Source: an uncultured Prevotella sp. (GTDB taxonomy: Bacteria > Bacteroidota > Bacteroidia > Bacteroidales > Bacteroidaceae). From it: 64,000 bases of DNA. Location: positions 22,662 to 86,661 of the forward strand of contig CAMNPN010000090.1 of the NCBI GenBank assembly GCA_946548085.1, given 5' to 3'. The notes beneath the pieces were generated by a model. The model saw nothing but the letters and a program-made list of their open reading frames with translations, ran no database searches and was not told the DNA's origin. Position 1 is the first letter of the stretch. Each line of letters starts with the position of its first letter. A program made the translations under genes and the position numbers. Below, piece after piece: positions 46,793 through 55,316 of the stretch.

Positions 46793-48328
46793 TTAAAAAA
46801 GTGGCTCTGAGTTACAGGCGTTCGGGGCTCTGATGCGGATGGCTCTTGCTATCGTTGGAGCAATGCAATCCGTTGTCACTGGCTTTTTCACCAGTTCTGG
46901 CTGGATAGAAGTGCCATACAGAATGATCGGAAAGGGAATGGCAGATGCCTGAGATAGTTTGTCTTCGCCAGTGTCCTCATTCTGTAGATGCCATCCAGGA
47001 TTCACTTCTATCAGGATGTCTCCGCTGTGCTGGGGATGGAACCCGTTTCTGACCTTCGCAATCTGGCTGTTGTTTTCACCTAACAGCTGTAGGGCGGAAT
47101 ATACATTCTTCACGCCCTCCATCTGCAAAAGGAACTCGCGGGTTCTCTGATAGAAATCTGTCAGGCTGATACGCTTCTGCTCCAGTAACTTACGGTTGAT
47201 GTATAACTGATTGTCGCTATAAGTCTCGATGTATCTTCCGTTACCCCAAATAGCTCCGAAATACATATTCAACAGTCCTGCCGCACGGTTGATGTAGAAG
47301 GTGCCGCTGGGGATGCGGTATTTCGCATAGTCGGTATGTTCAGGATCACAGTAACCTGTACTTGTCACAACGAACAATATTTCCTGCTGTCCGATCTTCT
47401 TCTCCAGTTGAGTGATGAGTGTTCCGATGCTTTGGTCTAGTCGGAGGTATGTATCCTTTAACTCCTGCTGACAATTTGTCACAGGCTGATGATTGAATGG
47501 GCCTGCGTAATAGGTCAGGCAGAGCAGGTCGGTAATGCTGTCTGAGCCCATTCTCTTTTGATTGACGTAGGCTAATGCCAAGTCGGTCACATGGGCATTG
47601 ATAAGACCTGATGTCTGATATTCTTGATATTTCTTGTTTCCCTTGAAAACATGCCTAAAATCAAAAATCTTCTCCTGACCAAGAGGTACCCATCTGAGCC
47701 TGTTGATTCCTTCGCTTGGACTCCTTAACTCGCTGAAGCCCATATAGGAAACATACTGCCCGTTTGAGTAATACTGCGAAGTGGTCCACAGGCCAGTCTG
47801 TTCATCCATCCAGAGTGCACCGTCAGCCGCATGACCTGCTGAGAGAATGGCGGCGTCTGAGAAGGGTGCAATGGCATAGACCAGGGCTGCCCCTTCACTA
47901 TACACTTTGATTTCGTCGCCAATGGTCGATACCGACAGATGATAAGGCCCGGCAATGCCATTCTGACGGTTGTCCTCTGTGCAATACTGAGGTCTGAGGG
48001 TTTCGCGGTCAATCCATCGTTGACTAACGACACTGTGATAATAAGGTACTGTGCCTGTCAATATAGTTGAGATGGCTGAGGCTCTGTCGGGCTGAATCAA
48101 TGGGTATGAGGCATTCTCGTACACTCTGCCTCGTTCCAGGAGCTTCTTGAAACCGTCAGAGCCGTAGAGTGGGGCATAGGCTTGCAAAAAGTCGCTGCGC
48201 AACTGGTCGATAGTGATGTTCACCACCAGTTTCGGCATGGGCCTGGCGGCTTGCTGTGCAGTGCCTTCGGCATTCCATCCTAATACCGCCAGCAACGTGA
48301 TATAGATATACTTATTTCTCAATTCCAA
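46793..48328 (-). CDS. Alkaline-phosphatase-superfamily phosphodiesterase/phosphatase
   Basis: This 511-residue exported protein starts MELRNKYIYITLLAVLGWNA (TTG start) with a signal peptide. LVVNITIDQLRSDFL carries the metal-binding Asp, followed by NASYPLIQPDRASAISTILTGTVPYYHSVV, the place of the nucleophile in PafA/phosphodiesterase-type enzymes. FVVTSTGYCDPEH and GFHPQHSGDILIEV follow. Several residues differ from PafA, so substrate and even activity are uncertain. It overlaps the DUF4105 gene by 17 bases. Confidence 0.83.
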   Translation of the reverse strand: MELRNKYIYITLLAVLGWNAEGTAQQAARPMPKLVVNITIDQLRSDFLQAYAPLYGSDGFKKLLERGRVYENASYPLIQPDRASAISTILTGTVPYYHSVVSQRWIDRETLRPQYCTEDNRQNGIAGPYHLSVSTIGDEIKVYSEGAALVYAIAPFSDAAILSAGHAADGALWMDEQTGLWTTSQYYSNGQYVSYMGFSELRSPSEGINRLRWVPLGQEKIFDFRHVFKGNKKYQEYQTSGLINAHVTDLALAYVNQKRMGSDSITDLLCLTYYAGPFNHQPVTNCQQELKDTYLRLDQSIGTLITQLEKKIGQQEILFVVTSTGYCDPEHTDYAKYRIPSGTFYINRAAGLLNMYFGAIWGNGRYIETYSDNQLYINRKLLEQKRISLTDFYQRTREFLLQMEGVKNVYSALQLLGENNSQIAKVRNGFHPQHSGDILIEVNPGWHLQNEDTGEDKLSQASAIPFPIILYGTSIQPELVKKPVTTDCIAPTIARAIRIRAPNACNSEPLF

Positions 48329-49520
48329 TATTTGAAGTTTGTATCTTTATGTTTACGATAGCTCTTATAAGCAAAGATAGTGCCACAATCATCATGCCCT
48401 CTGCATAAACCTGGAAAAGTCGCCCTGCGAAAAAGAGCATAATCATGACTGTTAGAATTATCCACCAATGGTTTCTCCGTCTTTTTAAGACGCCGGGGAT
48501 AAAGAACAGCGGCAGAGGATTCAACAATAAAAGTTGCAGGTTCAGACTCGTTGTGGGGTGCTGAGAGAAGATCATGACAAACAGTATGCAGCCTGCCAGC
48601 CCTTGGATTAGCATCAACAATGCATCCCAGTATTTGAATAGTTTCTTTTGTTTCCATTCTATCAGTGCGATGCCCACCGTAACGACCAACAGAATCCATG
48701 CACATTGCAAGGGTGTCAGCGGAAAGTCTTCTTCAATCACCTGAACCCCTGCTGGCAGCGCAATACGTCTTTCTTTTACCAGCGGACGATATCTTCCACC
48801 TGCATAGACGGAGGCGCGGTCAAAATCGTACATCAGGTTTGCTGGCAAGAATTCTTGTTGTCTCAGACTGGTCTTCTGATCGGCCTTGAGTCCCAGCAGC
48901 ATGTCATTACCAAATGCCGCCCAGGGGTGGTTCCTCACACAAGTGTGTACCATCTCACGGTATGATGGCTGATAATCTTCCCTGTTTGTGTATTCAACCT
49001 TTCCGGTGATACAGCGTTCAATCAGGTCTCTTGGGCGCATCGAACAGTTGTCGTAGAAATAGTTGTAACGGTACACCTTGTTCTCTGGCTTCAGGTTCTC
49101 TATCAACGCTTGTTTCAGGGTAAGTTTCTCCTCTGGAGTGAGGTTTAGCACTTGTTCTGTGATGCTACTGCCATAACGCTTATACTCCTCCTTAAAAAAG
49201 GGGTAGGGGTAGGCACCTAACTCATAGTCGGTAAGTCCGAACACGAATCTTGCCACGAAATAGGGCTTCTTGAAATCAAACACTCCCCAGTTGAAGGCGA
49301 TGTCTTCACCTTTGCTAAAATCATGCCAGCGAAGGGCCGTATGACCATATAGGCTGTATATCTCCTCGTGAGGTGAGCAGGTTAGAAGGCTGACTTCCAC
49401 GGAGTCGAACTGCTCCAGATAACTCGGATTGGAGTCGTTGCGGCCCTTCACCTCTGTTAGGGAGAGAAAACACAAGAACAGGAGGCTAAATCTCCTAAAA
49501 AAGCTATTTTTTTGTTTCAC
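48312..49520 (-). CDS. Lnb_N/DUF4105 domain membrane protein
   Basis: This 402-residue protein has a GTG start and a signal peptide (RRFSLLFLCFLSLTEVKG). The periplasmic DUF4105 (Lnb N-terminal) domain has LLTCSPHEEIYSLYGHTALRW and YNYFYDNCSMRPRDL, where Cys and His form the likely catalytic set. Four to five C-terminal membrane helices follow. The Lnb family includes a Bacteroides lipoprotein N-acyltransferase, so lipoprotein maturation is a reasonable guess. A -7 box (TAATTTTG, 49525-49532 on the minus strand) is almost at the start codon, so the mRNA may be leaderless. Confidence 0.85.
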   Translation of the reverse strand: MKQKNSFFRRFSLLFLCFLSLTEVKGRNDSNPSYLEQFDSVEVSLLTCSPHEEIYSLYGHTALRWHDFSKGEDIAFNWGVFDFKKPYFVARFVFGLTDYELGAYPYPFFKEEYKRYGSSITEQVLNLTPEEKLTLKQALIENLKPENKVYRYNYFYDNCSMRPRDLIERCITGKVEYTNREDYQPSYREMVHTCVRNHPWAAFGNDMLLGLKADQKTSLRQQEFLPANLMYDFDRASVYAGGRYRPLVKERRIALPAGVQVIEEDFPLTPLQCAWILLVVTVGIALIEWKQKKLFKYWDALLMLIQGLAGCILFVMIFSQHPTTSLNLQLLLLNPLPLFFIPGVLKRRRNHWWIILTVMIMLFFAGRLFQVYAEGMMIVALSLLIRAIVNIKIQTSNIGIEK

Positions 49521-49576
49521 GATGCAAAATTAAATGATATTTTTCAGTAAAAAGCGATTTTCTCTTATTTTTTTAA

Positions 49577-49584
49577 TAATTTTG
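49577..49584 (+). promoter_or_regulatory. Promoter -7 box of the outer membrane protein / lptC unit
   Basis: TAATTTTG lies 40 bases before the ATG at 49624. It rules out an in-frame ATG at 49534 as the start. No clear -33 TTTG. A divergent TAATTTTG lies at 49525-49532. Confidence 0.6.
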
Positions 49585-49623
49585 CACCCTGAAATGAAAT
49601 TCTTAGGAAATAGAAAGATAAAT

Positions 49624-50904
49624 ATGAATAAAATCATTGGTTGTCTGGTGCTGTCAGTCCTGACTTCTATGTCTGCTTTTGCACAAAGTGGCACGAACTC
49701 TCCTTATAGCCAATATGGCTTGGGTGATCTGGCTGACGAAGGCGTCGGGTTCAACAAAGGCATGGGTGGCGTCGGGTATGGCTTCAGAAAAGGGAATGAG
49801 GTTAATCCATTAAACCCCGCTTCCTATTCGTCTATCGATTCTGTGACGATGATCTTCGATGGAGGTCTCTCCGGACAGATTACAAATTTCAAGGAGGGAG
49901 GGCGCAAGCTCAATGCGAAGAGTGGAGGTTTCGACTATATCATGGGCTCTTTGCGGCTTATCCGTCATGTGGGTATTACCTTTGGCGTAATGCCTTATTC
50001 GAATGTTGGCTATAACTACACTTCCACCACGACCCTCGATGGTGCTTCAACGACATTGTCAAGTGCTTATTCTGGTGATGGAGGTATCAACCAGCTGTTT
50101 GTAGGTGCCGGTGTCCAACCATTCAAGTCGCTCTCTATAGGTTTTAATGCAGCCTATATTTGGGGAGATCTGGAACGCACAGTTAAGACCACTGGTTCGT
50201 CAGCTGTCAACACCCTGTCTAAGGAGTACACAGCCTCTATCAGCAGTTATAAACTCGACTTTGGCGTACAGTATACTCAGCCAATTGGAACGAAGGATGA
50301 ACTCACCCTTGGTGCTGTTTTCAGTCCGGGGCATAAGATTGGTGCCGACCCCAGCTGTCGCATCATTAATGCAAATTCAAGTATCTCCAAGTCTGATACG
50401 ACTATTTATTCCATTGCGAACGGTCTTGAAATACCTACGTCGATAGGTGTGGGTGTGGCATACGATCGAGACAAGAAGCTGCGTGTGGGAGCTGACTTCA
50501 AGCTCCAGAAGTGGGGTAGCATCGATTATCCGTCATTCGACAACAATACTTACAGTCTGCGCAGTGGCCTGCTTAAGGACAGCTATAAGGTGAATGTAGG
50601 AGCGGAGTGGATTCCGAATCCCCGTAGTACACGTAGTGTCTTCCATCATGTCCGCTATAGGGTGGGAGCAGGATACACTACACCTTATTATAATATAAAT
50701 GGTCAGGATGGTCCTAAAAGCCTCCAGTTGAGTGTCGGTGTTGGTGTGCCTATCATGAATGCATACAACAATCGTTCCATCCTCAATATCAGTGCTCAAT
50801 GGCAGCATCGCTCTGCCGATAACCTCATTACAGAGAATACTTTCCGTCTGAATATAGGCATTACCTTCAACGAACGTTGGTTCTCGAAGATGAAGATTGA
50901 GTAG
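49624..50904 (+). CDS. Outer membrane beta-barrel protein
   Basis: This 426-residue protein has a signal peptide (MNKIIGCLVLSVLTSMSAFA) and a beta-barrel-like sequence, with glycine and aromatic residues alternating. It begins with NSPYSQYGLGDLADEG and ends with an amphipathic strand (TFRLNIGITFNERWF). It resembles uncharacterised FadL/OmpP1-like proteins that neighbour lptC in Bacteroidales. Function unknown. LptC and the CNNM/CorC gene follow, suggesting an envelope operon. Confidence 0.83.
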   Translation: MNKIIGCLVLSVLTSMSAFAQSGTNSPYSQYGLGDLADEGVGFNKGMGGVGYGFRKGNEVNPLNPASYSSIDSVTMIFDGGLSGQITNFKEGGRKLNAKSGGFDYIMGSLRLIRHVGITFGVMPYSNVGYNYTSTTTLDGASTTLSSAYSGDGGINQLFVGAGVQPFKSLSIGFNAAYIWGDLERTVKTTGSSAVNTLSKEYTASISSYKLDFGVQYTQPIGTKDELTLGAVFSPGHKIGADPSCRIINANSSISKSDTTIYSIANGLEIPTSIGVGVAYDRDKKLRVGADFKLQKWGSIDYPSFDNNTYSLRSGLLKDSYKVNVGAEWIPNPRSTRSVFHHVRYRVGAGYTTPYYNINGQDGPKSLQLSVGVGVPIMNAYNNRSILNISAQWQHRSADNLITENTFRLNIGITFNERWFSKMKIE

Positions 50905-50913
50905 AGTGTTTTG

Positions 50914-51030
50914 TGGAATGAGATATGTTTTTTAGGGGAATGATAAATCAGAATCATGTAAGTAGATTACTTCTTGTGGCAAAATCAGCCGCCAGAGTAT
51001 TCTCTTTCCTCTTTCCCTTTTTCTCTTTCC
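50914..51030. repeat. Repeat-like element covering the lptC start and signal peptide
   Basis: TGGAATGAGATATG (50914-50927), TGTGGCAAAATCAGCCGCC (50975-50993) and AGTATTCTC followed by TTTCCTC units (50996-51030) correspond in order to the core of the elements in feoB and the double ABC gene. About 47 bases are extra between the first and second parts. The lptC ATG is the ATG of GAGATATG. Confidence 0.55.
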
Positions 51031-51644
51031 TCCTATTATCCTGTGAACAAGCCACAGAGCACACGGCTCCTCCCATCTATGATCGTGATTCTGTCTCGAT
51101 GATGACTTCCTACGGCGTGAACACCCTTATTAGCGACTCCGGTGTCATCAAATATCGCATTGTCACAGAGCGATGGGATGTGAATACTGTCCGTCAGCCA
51201 TCTCGTTGGACCTTCGAGAAAGGAGTGTTCTTTGAACAGTTTGATGAGAAATTCCATGTTCAGGCCTATGTCCAGGCTGATACGGCCTGGTACTACGACC
51301 AGCAGAAACTGTGGCATCTGCGAGGGCGTGTCCGTATCCGTAATGTCAACGGCCTCGTCTATACCAGTGAGGAACTCTTCTGGGATGGCATGCGGCACGA
51401 ACTCTACTCTAATGTGTTCTCCCGTGTGGTAACACCAGAGCGCCAGATGGAAGGCACTTATTTCCTCTCAGACGAGAGGATGACTCATTACACAGTCAGC
51501 AATTCTAAAGGCTCTTTCGAGAAATCGGATATGATAGGCGAAGAGGATAAGAAGGACGAGACGACCTCGCCTGCGGATACAGCCAAAGCCCCCGAGCCCA
51601 TCCTCCGTCCAAGACTGGAGAAATCCCGTCGTCGCACTCAATAA
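50925..51644 (+). CDS. lptC: LPS export protein LptC (lipoprotein form)
   Basis: This 239-residue protein has an LptC domain. DRDSVSMMTSYGVNTLISDSG starts the family region and GVFFEQFDEKFHVQAYVQAD plus LRGRVRIRNVNGLVYTSEEL follow. The N-terminus has a lipoprotein-type signal (FSFLFPFFSFLLLSC) instead of the membrane anchor of E. coli LptC, as usual in Bacteroidetes. It would link LptBFG to LptA in LPS transport. The start is the first ATG (50925) or the ATG at 50940. Its N-terminus appears to be coded by a repeat-like element. Confidence 0.88.
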   Translation: MFFRGMINQNHVSRLLLVAKSAARVFSFLFPFFSFLLLSCEQATEHTAPPIYDRDSVSMMTSYGVNTLISDSGVIKYRIVTERWDVNTVRQPSRWTFEKGVFFEQFDEKFHVQAYVQADTAWYYDQQKLWHLRGRVRIRNVNGLVYTSEELFWDGMRHELYSNVFSRVVTPERQMEGTYFLSDERMTHYTVSNSKGSFEKSDMIGEEDKKDETTSPADTAKAPEPILRPRLEKSRRRTQ

Positions 51645-51655
51645 AAATCGCTTCT

Positions 51656-52942
51656 ATGTCTAATATAATCATTGGTCTGCTGATAACAATGCTCTTCTCC
51701 GCCTTCTTTTCTGGCATGGAGATCGCCTTTGTCTCGAGTAATCGCCTCAGGGCAGAGATGGACCGTGAGAAGAATGGTCTTGCCCAGAAGGCTATCAGTG
51801 TCTTTTACCAGCATCCGAATAACTTTGTCTCCACTATGCTTGTGGGCAACAATATCGCCTTGGTCATCTATGGCATTCTTTTTGCCCGCATCTTTGATGC
51901 CACTTTGTTTGCTCCATTCAGCGATGGCATACGTGTAACCCTTGATACCCTCCTGTCCACAGTCATCGTCCTCTTTACGGGCGAGTTCCTGCCAAAGACG
52001 ATTTTCAAGAACACGCCCAATACGATGCTCACCGTCTTTGCCATCCCAGCCTATCTCTGTTATGTCATCCTCTATCCCATCTCTCGCTTGGCGACCCTTC
52101 TCTCCAGGGGCATTCTCCGATTGGTGGGCATCCGGATGTCTGGCGAGAACGACGAGCATGAGTTCACCAAAGTCGACCTTGACTATCTGGTACAGTCGAG
52201 TATCGACAATGCTGAGGATGAAGATCAGATCGGTGAGGAGGTGAAGATATTCCAGAATGCGCTCGAATTCTCAGAGACAAAGGTGCGCGACTGCATGGTT
52301 CCTCGAACGGAAATCGATGCCGTCGAAGATACAGCCACCATCGAAGAACTTAAACAGACTTTCATTGAGAGCGGCCACAGTAAGATAATTGTCTATCATG
52401 AAGATATAGACCACATCATAGGTTACATCCATTCCTCCGATATGTTCCGCCTCGACAACTTGGCGGAAGCTAATTCATCGCTCTTCACGCTTCGTTCTTC
52501 ACTTCTCCGTGAGATAAGTTTCGTTCCAGAGACCATGCTGGCCTCACGCCTGATGAAGCAACTCATGCAGCAGAAACGATCCCTGGCAATCGTCGTTGAT
52601 GAATTCGGAGGTACCAGCGGACTTGTATCCCTCGAAGATATCATGGAAGAGATTACAGGTGAGATAGAAGACGAACACGACAGCTCAAACCACGTGGCCA
52701 AACAACTCTCTGACCATGAGTATATCCTCTCTGCACGTTTGGAGATCAGTAAGATCAATGAACTCTTTGATCTTGAACTGCCTGAGAGCGACGAGTATAT
52801 GACCCTTGGCGGACTTATCCTCCATGCCTACCAGTCGTTCCCCAAGCTCAACGAGGTGGTAAAGTTTGAGAACTATGAATTCAAGATAGTTAAGAATACG
52901 GCAACAAAAATAGAGTTAGTACGGCTCACTGTGCAAGAGTAA
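51656..52942 (+). CDS. CNNM/CorC (hemolysin) family protein
   Basis: This 428-residue protein has an N-terminal CNNM membrane domain (LLITMLFSAFFSGMEIAFVS), two CBS domains (VRDCMVPRTEIDAVE; LAIVVDEFGGTSGLVSLEDI) and a C-terminal CorC_HlyC domain. The family is linked to magnesium or other cation efflux. Between the CBS halves, NSSLFTLRSSLLRE is coded by a TTCACGCTTCG-type micro-repeat at 52474-52510 and looks like an in-frame insertion. It follows lptC by 11 bases. Confidence 0.93.
   Translation: MSNIIIGLLITMLFSAFFSGMEIAFVSSNRLRAEMDREKNGLAQKAISVFYQHPNNFVSTMLVGNNIALVIYGILFARIFDATLFAPFSDGIRVTLDTLLSTVIVLFTGEFLPKTIFKNTPNTMLTVFAIPAYLCYVILYPISRLATLLSRGILRLVGIRMSGENDEHEFTKVDLDYLVQSSIDNAEDEDQIGEEVKIFQNALEFSETKVRDCMVPRTEIDAVEDTATIEELKQTFIESGHSKIIVYHEDIDHIIGYIHSSDMFRLDNLAEANSSLFTLRSSLLREISFVPETMLASRLMKQLMQQKRSLAIVVDEFGGTSGLVSLEDIMEEITGEIEDEHDSSNHVAKQLSDHEYILSARLEISKINELFDLELPESDEYMTLGGLILHAYQSFPKLNEVVKFENYEFKIVKNTATKIELVRLTVQE
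52474..52510. repeat. Micro-repeat inside the CNNM/CorC gene
   Basis: Degenerate units TCGCTCTTCA, CGCTTCGTTC and TTCACTTCTC follow each other and keep the frame. They encode SSLFTLRSSLL between conserved CBS segments. Confidence 0.5.
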
Positions 52943-53009
52943 TTTTATCATCAGTGTTATTTGCATCATCTGTGGTTTTGACATAATCCAAAGAATTTGT
53001 GCTAAAAAT

Positions 53010-53040
53010 TTTGCCGTTTCAAAGAAAAGTCGTAATTTTG
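53010..53040 (+). promoter_or_regulatory. Promoter of the PpiD-like gene
   Basis: TTTG (53010-53013) lies 19 bases before TAATTTTG (53033-53040). The leader from about 53047 to 53092 is filled by GTAAAT-type units. Confidence 0.8.
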
Positions 53041-53048
53041 CATCCCAA

Positions 53049-53091
53049 ATTGCAAATCGTATAAAGTAAATAAGTAAATCGTAAATAAAAT
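53049..53091 (+). repeat. GTAAAT-type micro-repeat in the PpiD-like gene leader
   Basis: Units CGTATAA, AGTAAAT, AAGTAAAT and CGTAAAT end just before the ATG. The wording matches the leaders of secA and yebC. Confidence 0.65.
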
Positions 53092-53092
53092 T

Positions 53093-55228
53093 ATGGCAGC
53101 ATTAGGAAAAATTCGAAAAAGAGGCGTGGCTCTGGTGATTATCATCGGCCTTGGCCTTTTCGCCTTCATCGCTGAGGAAGCCTTCCGTTCTTGTGAAGCA
53201 ACTAAGAACCAGCAGCGTCAGCAGATTGGCGAAGTGTTAGGTAAAAAGATCAATGTACAAGAGTTCCAGACTCTGGTCGATGAGTACCAGGAGGTACTTA
53301 AGATGTCTCAGGGGGTCGACAACCTGTCAGAGGAGCAGCTCAACAGTTTGAAAGATGAGGTGTGGAACTCTTATGTCAATGAGCAGATTATTTCCAACGA
53401 GGCGGGTAAGATCGGACTCACTGTCACCGACGAGGAACTGCAGAACATTATGAAGGAGGGTACCAACCCCATGCTTCTGCGCACACCTTTCGTCAACCAG
53501 CAGACTGGCCGTTTCGATGTGACCTTGCTTACAAAGTTCCTGGCCGACTATAAGAAGAATAGTACTAATCCTCAGTTGTCGGAGTCATATCAGCAGATTT
53601 ATAAGTACTGGCAGTTCATTGAGAAGCAGCTGCGTACGCAGACACTTGCTCAGAAGTTCCAGTCGCTTATTGCCAACAGCCTGATTTCCAACCCTGTTTC
53701 AGCAAAGATGGCTTTCGATGCACAGAATCAGGAGAGCGACGTGGAACTGGCTTCCATTGCCTATAGCACCGTTAACGACAATGACGTGCAGGTGGCAGAG
53801 TCGGATCTCAAGGCTAAGTACGACGAGCAGAAGGAGATGTTTAAGCAGACTGTTGAGACTCGCGACATCAAGTATGTGGCTTATCAGGTCGTAGCTTCTG
53901 CTGCAGACCGTCAGGCTCTTATGGCCACGATGAAAGAGGCTTCCGATAAGCTGCAGAGCGGTGCCAACCCTGCTGAGGTGGTGCGCAAGGCTCAGTCTCA
54001 GTTCCCTTACATAGGCATCGCCGCCACGAAGAGAGCCTATCCTTCAGACATTGCAGCCAAGCTCGATTCAATGTCTGTCGGACAGACCACGGGTCCATTC
54101 GAGACAAAGTCTGATAACACCCTCAATGTTGTAAAACTTCTCAGTAAGGTGCAGATGCCCGATTCTATTGAGTATCGTCAGATTCAGGTTGGTGGTGCTA
54201 CGCTTGAAGAAACGCGTAAGACAGCCGATAGCATCTATACCGCCCTTAAGGCTGGTGCCGATTTCGGCCAGCTTGCCGAGAAATACGGTCAGACAGGGCA
54301 GAAGCAGTGGCTCACCTCTGCTATGTATGAGAACTCCAACTCAATGGACGAGGAGTCGAAGAACTACCTTAACAGCATCAATACTTTGGCCGTCAATGAA
54401 GTGAAGAACCTCGAGTTCTCTCAGGGCAATATCGTTCTTCAGGTTACGGCTCGTAAGGCCATGGTCGACAAGTATGACGTAGCATTGGTTAAGCACACTA
54501 TCGATTTCTCAAAGGCTACTTACTCTGAGGCTTACAATAAGTTCAGCCAGTATGTCAGCGAAAACAAGACCCTTGAGGAACTTGAAAAGAATGCAGAGAA
54601 ATTTGGTTACCGGGTACAGGAGCGTAAGGATCTCTTCAATTCAGAGCACAACGTAGCTGGTCTTCGTGCCACTCGTGAGGCAATGAAGTGGATCTTTGAT
54701 GCCAAGGCTGGTGAGGTCAGCCCCCTCTATGAGTGCGGTAGCAACGACAATCTCCTTGTAGTGGCCCTCACCAAGGTTAATCCCGTGGGTTATCGTTCGC
54801 TCAGCGATGTGAAGGACGTGCTGAAGCAGGAAGTGCTCCGCGACAAGAAGTTTGAACAAATCAAGGCAAAGTTTGCTGGTGTCGGTGATATCGCAGCTGC
54901 CAAAGCCAAGGGTGCACGTGTAGACTCTGTCAAGCAGATTACATTCAATGCTCCTGTGTTCGTTCAGGCTACAGGATCAAGTGAGCCCGCTCTTGCCGGT
55001 GCTGTGGCAGCCCTCAAGCAGGGTGACTTCAGCAAGGCTCTTATTAAGGGTAATGCTGGCGCCTATCTTTTCCGCGTCATCAAGAAGGCTCCGCGTGAAG
55101 GTGCCACCTTCGATGATAAGGCTATGGAACGTAGCCTTAGCCAGCGGGCTCAGCAGGCCGCAGGGCGCTTCATCCAGGAACTCTATCAGAAGGCTAACGT
55201 AGTCGATAATCGCTACTTGTTCTTCTAA
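53093..55228 (+). CDS. PpiD/SurA-like peptidyl-prolyl isomerase
   Basis: This 711-residue protein has one N-terminal membrane helix (GVALVIIIGLGLFAFIAEEAF), a SurA_N-like chaperone region and a parvulin-type rotamase domain near residues 340-450 (SIEYRQIQVGGATLEE; GADFGQLAEKYGQ). A second parvulin-like part follows. It is expected to be an inner-membrane-anchored periplasmic folding factor for exported and outer membrane proteins. It is a single-gene unit with its own promoter and the composite hairpin after it. Confidence 0.92.
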   Translation: MAALGKIRKRGVALVIIIGLGLFAFIAEEAFRSCEATKNQQRQQIGEVLGKKINVQEFQTLVDEYQEVLKMSQGVDNLSEEQLNSLKDEVWNSYVNEQIISNEAGKIGLTVTDEELQNIMKEGTNPMLLRTPFVNQQTGRFDVTLLTKFLADYKKNSTNPQLSESYQQIYKYWQFIEKQLRTQTLAQKFQSLIANSLISNPVSAKMAFDAQNQESDVELASIAYSTVNDNDVQVAESDLKAKYDEQKEMFKQTVETRDIKYVAYQVVASAADRQALMATMKEASDKLQSGANPAEVVRKAQSQFPYIGIAATKRAYPSDIAAKLDSMSVGQTTGPFETKSDNTLNVVKLLSKVQMPDSIEYRQIQVGGATLEETRKTADSIYTALKAGADFGQLAEKYGQTGQKQWLTSAMYENSNSMDEESKNYLNSINTLAVNEVKNLEFSQGNIVLQVTARKAMVDKYDVALVKHTIDFSKATYSEAYNKFSQYVSENKTLEELEKNAEKFGYRVQERKDLFNSEHNVAGLRATREAMKWIFDAKAGEVSPLYECGSNDNLLVVALTKVNPVGYRSLSDVKDVLKQEVLRDKKFEQIKAKFAGVGDIAAAKAKGARVDSVKQITFNAPVFVQATGSSEPALAGAVAALKQGDFSKALIKGNAGAYLFRVIKKAPREGATFDDKAMERSLSQRAQQAAGRFIQELYQKANVVDNRYLFF

Positions 55229-55252
55229 TTAAGATAGTCAGGTTTTTTAAAT

Positions 55253-55297
55253 AATTCCCGAAACGTTTGGTCGTTTCGGGAATTTTTCTTATTTTTG
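55253..55297 (+). promoter_or_regulatory. Composite hairpin-promoter module 1
   Basis: AATTCCCGAAAC (55253-55264) and GTTTCGGGAATT (55273-55284) form a perfect 12-base stem with loop GTTTGGTC. The loop holds TTTG (55266-55269), placed 20 bases before TATTTTTG (55290-55297). The stem plus T-run can also terminate the upstream PpiD-like transcript. Confidence 0.9.
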
Positions 55298-55316
55298 CAG
55301 CGAATTAATCAATATT

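Noticed and set aside
49534..49623. N-terminal extension of the outer membrane protein
   Set aside because: The -7 box at 49577-49584 lies inside it and a good signal peptide starts at 49624.
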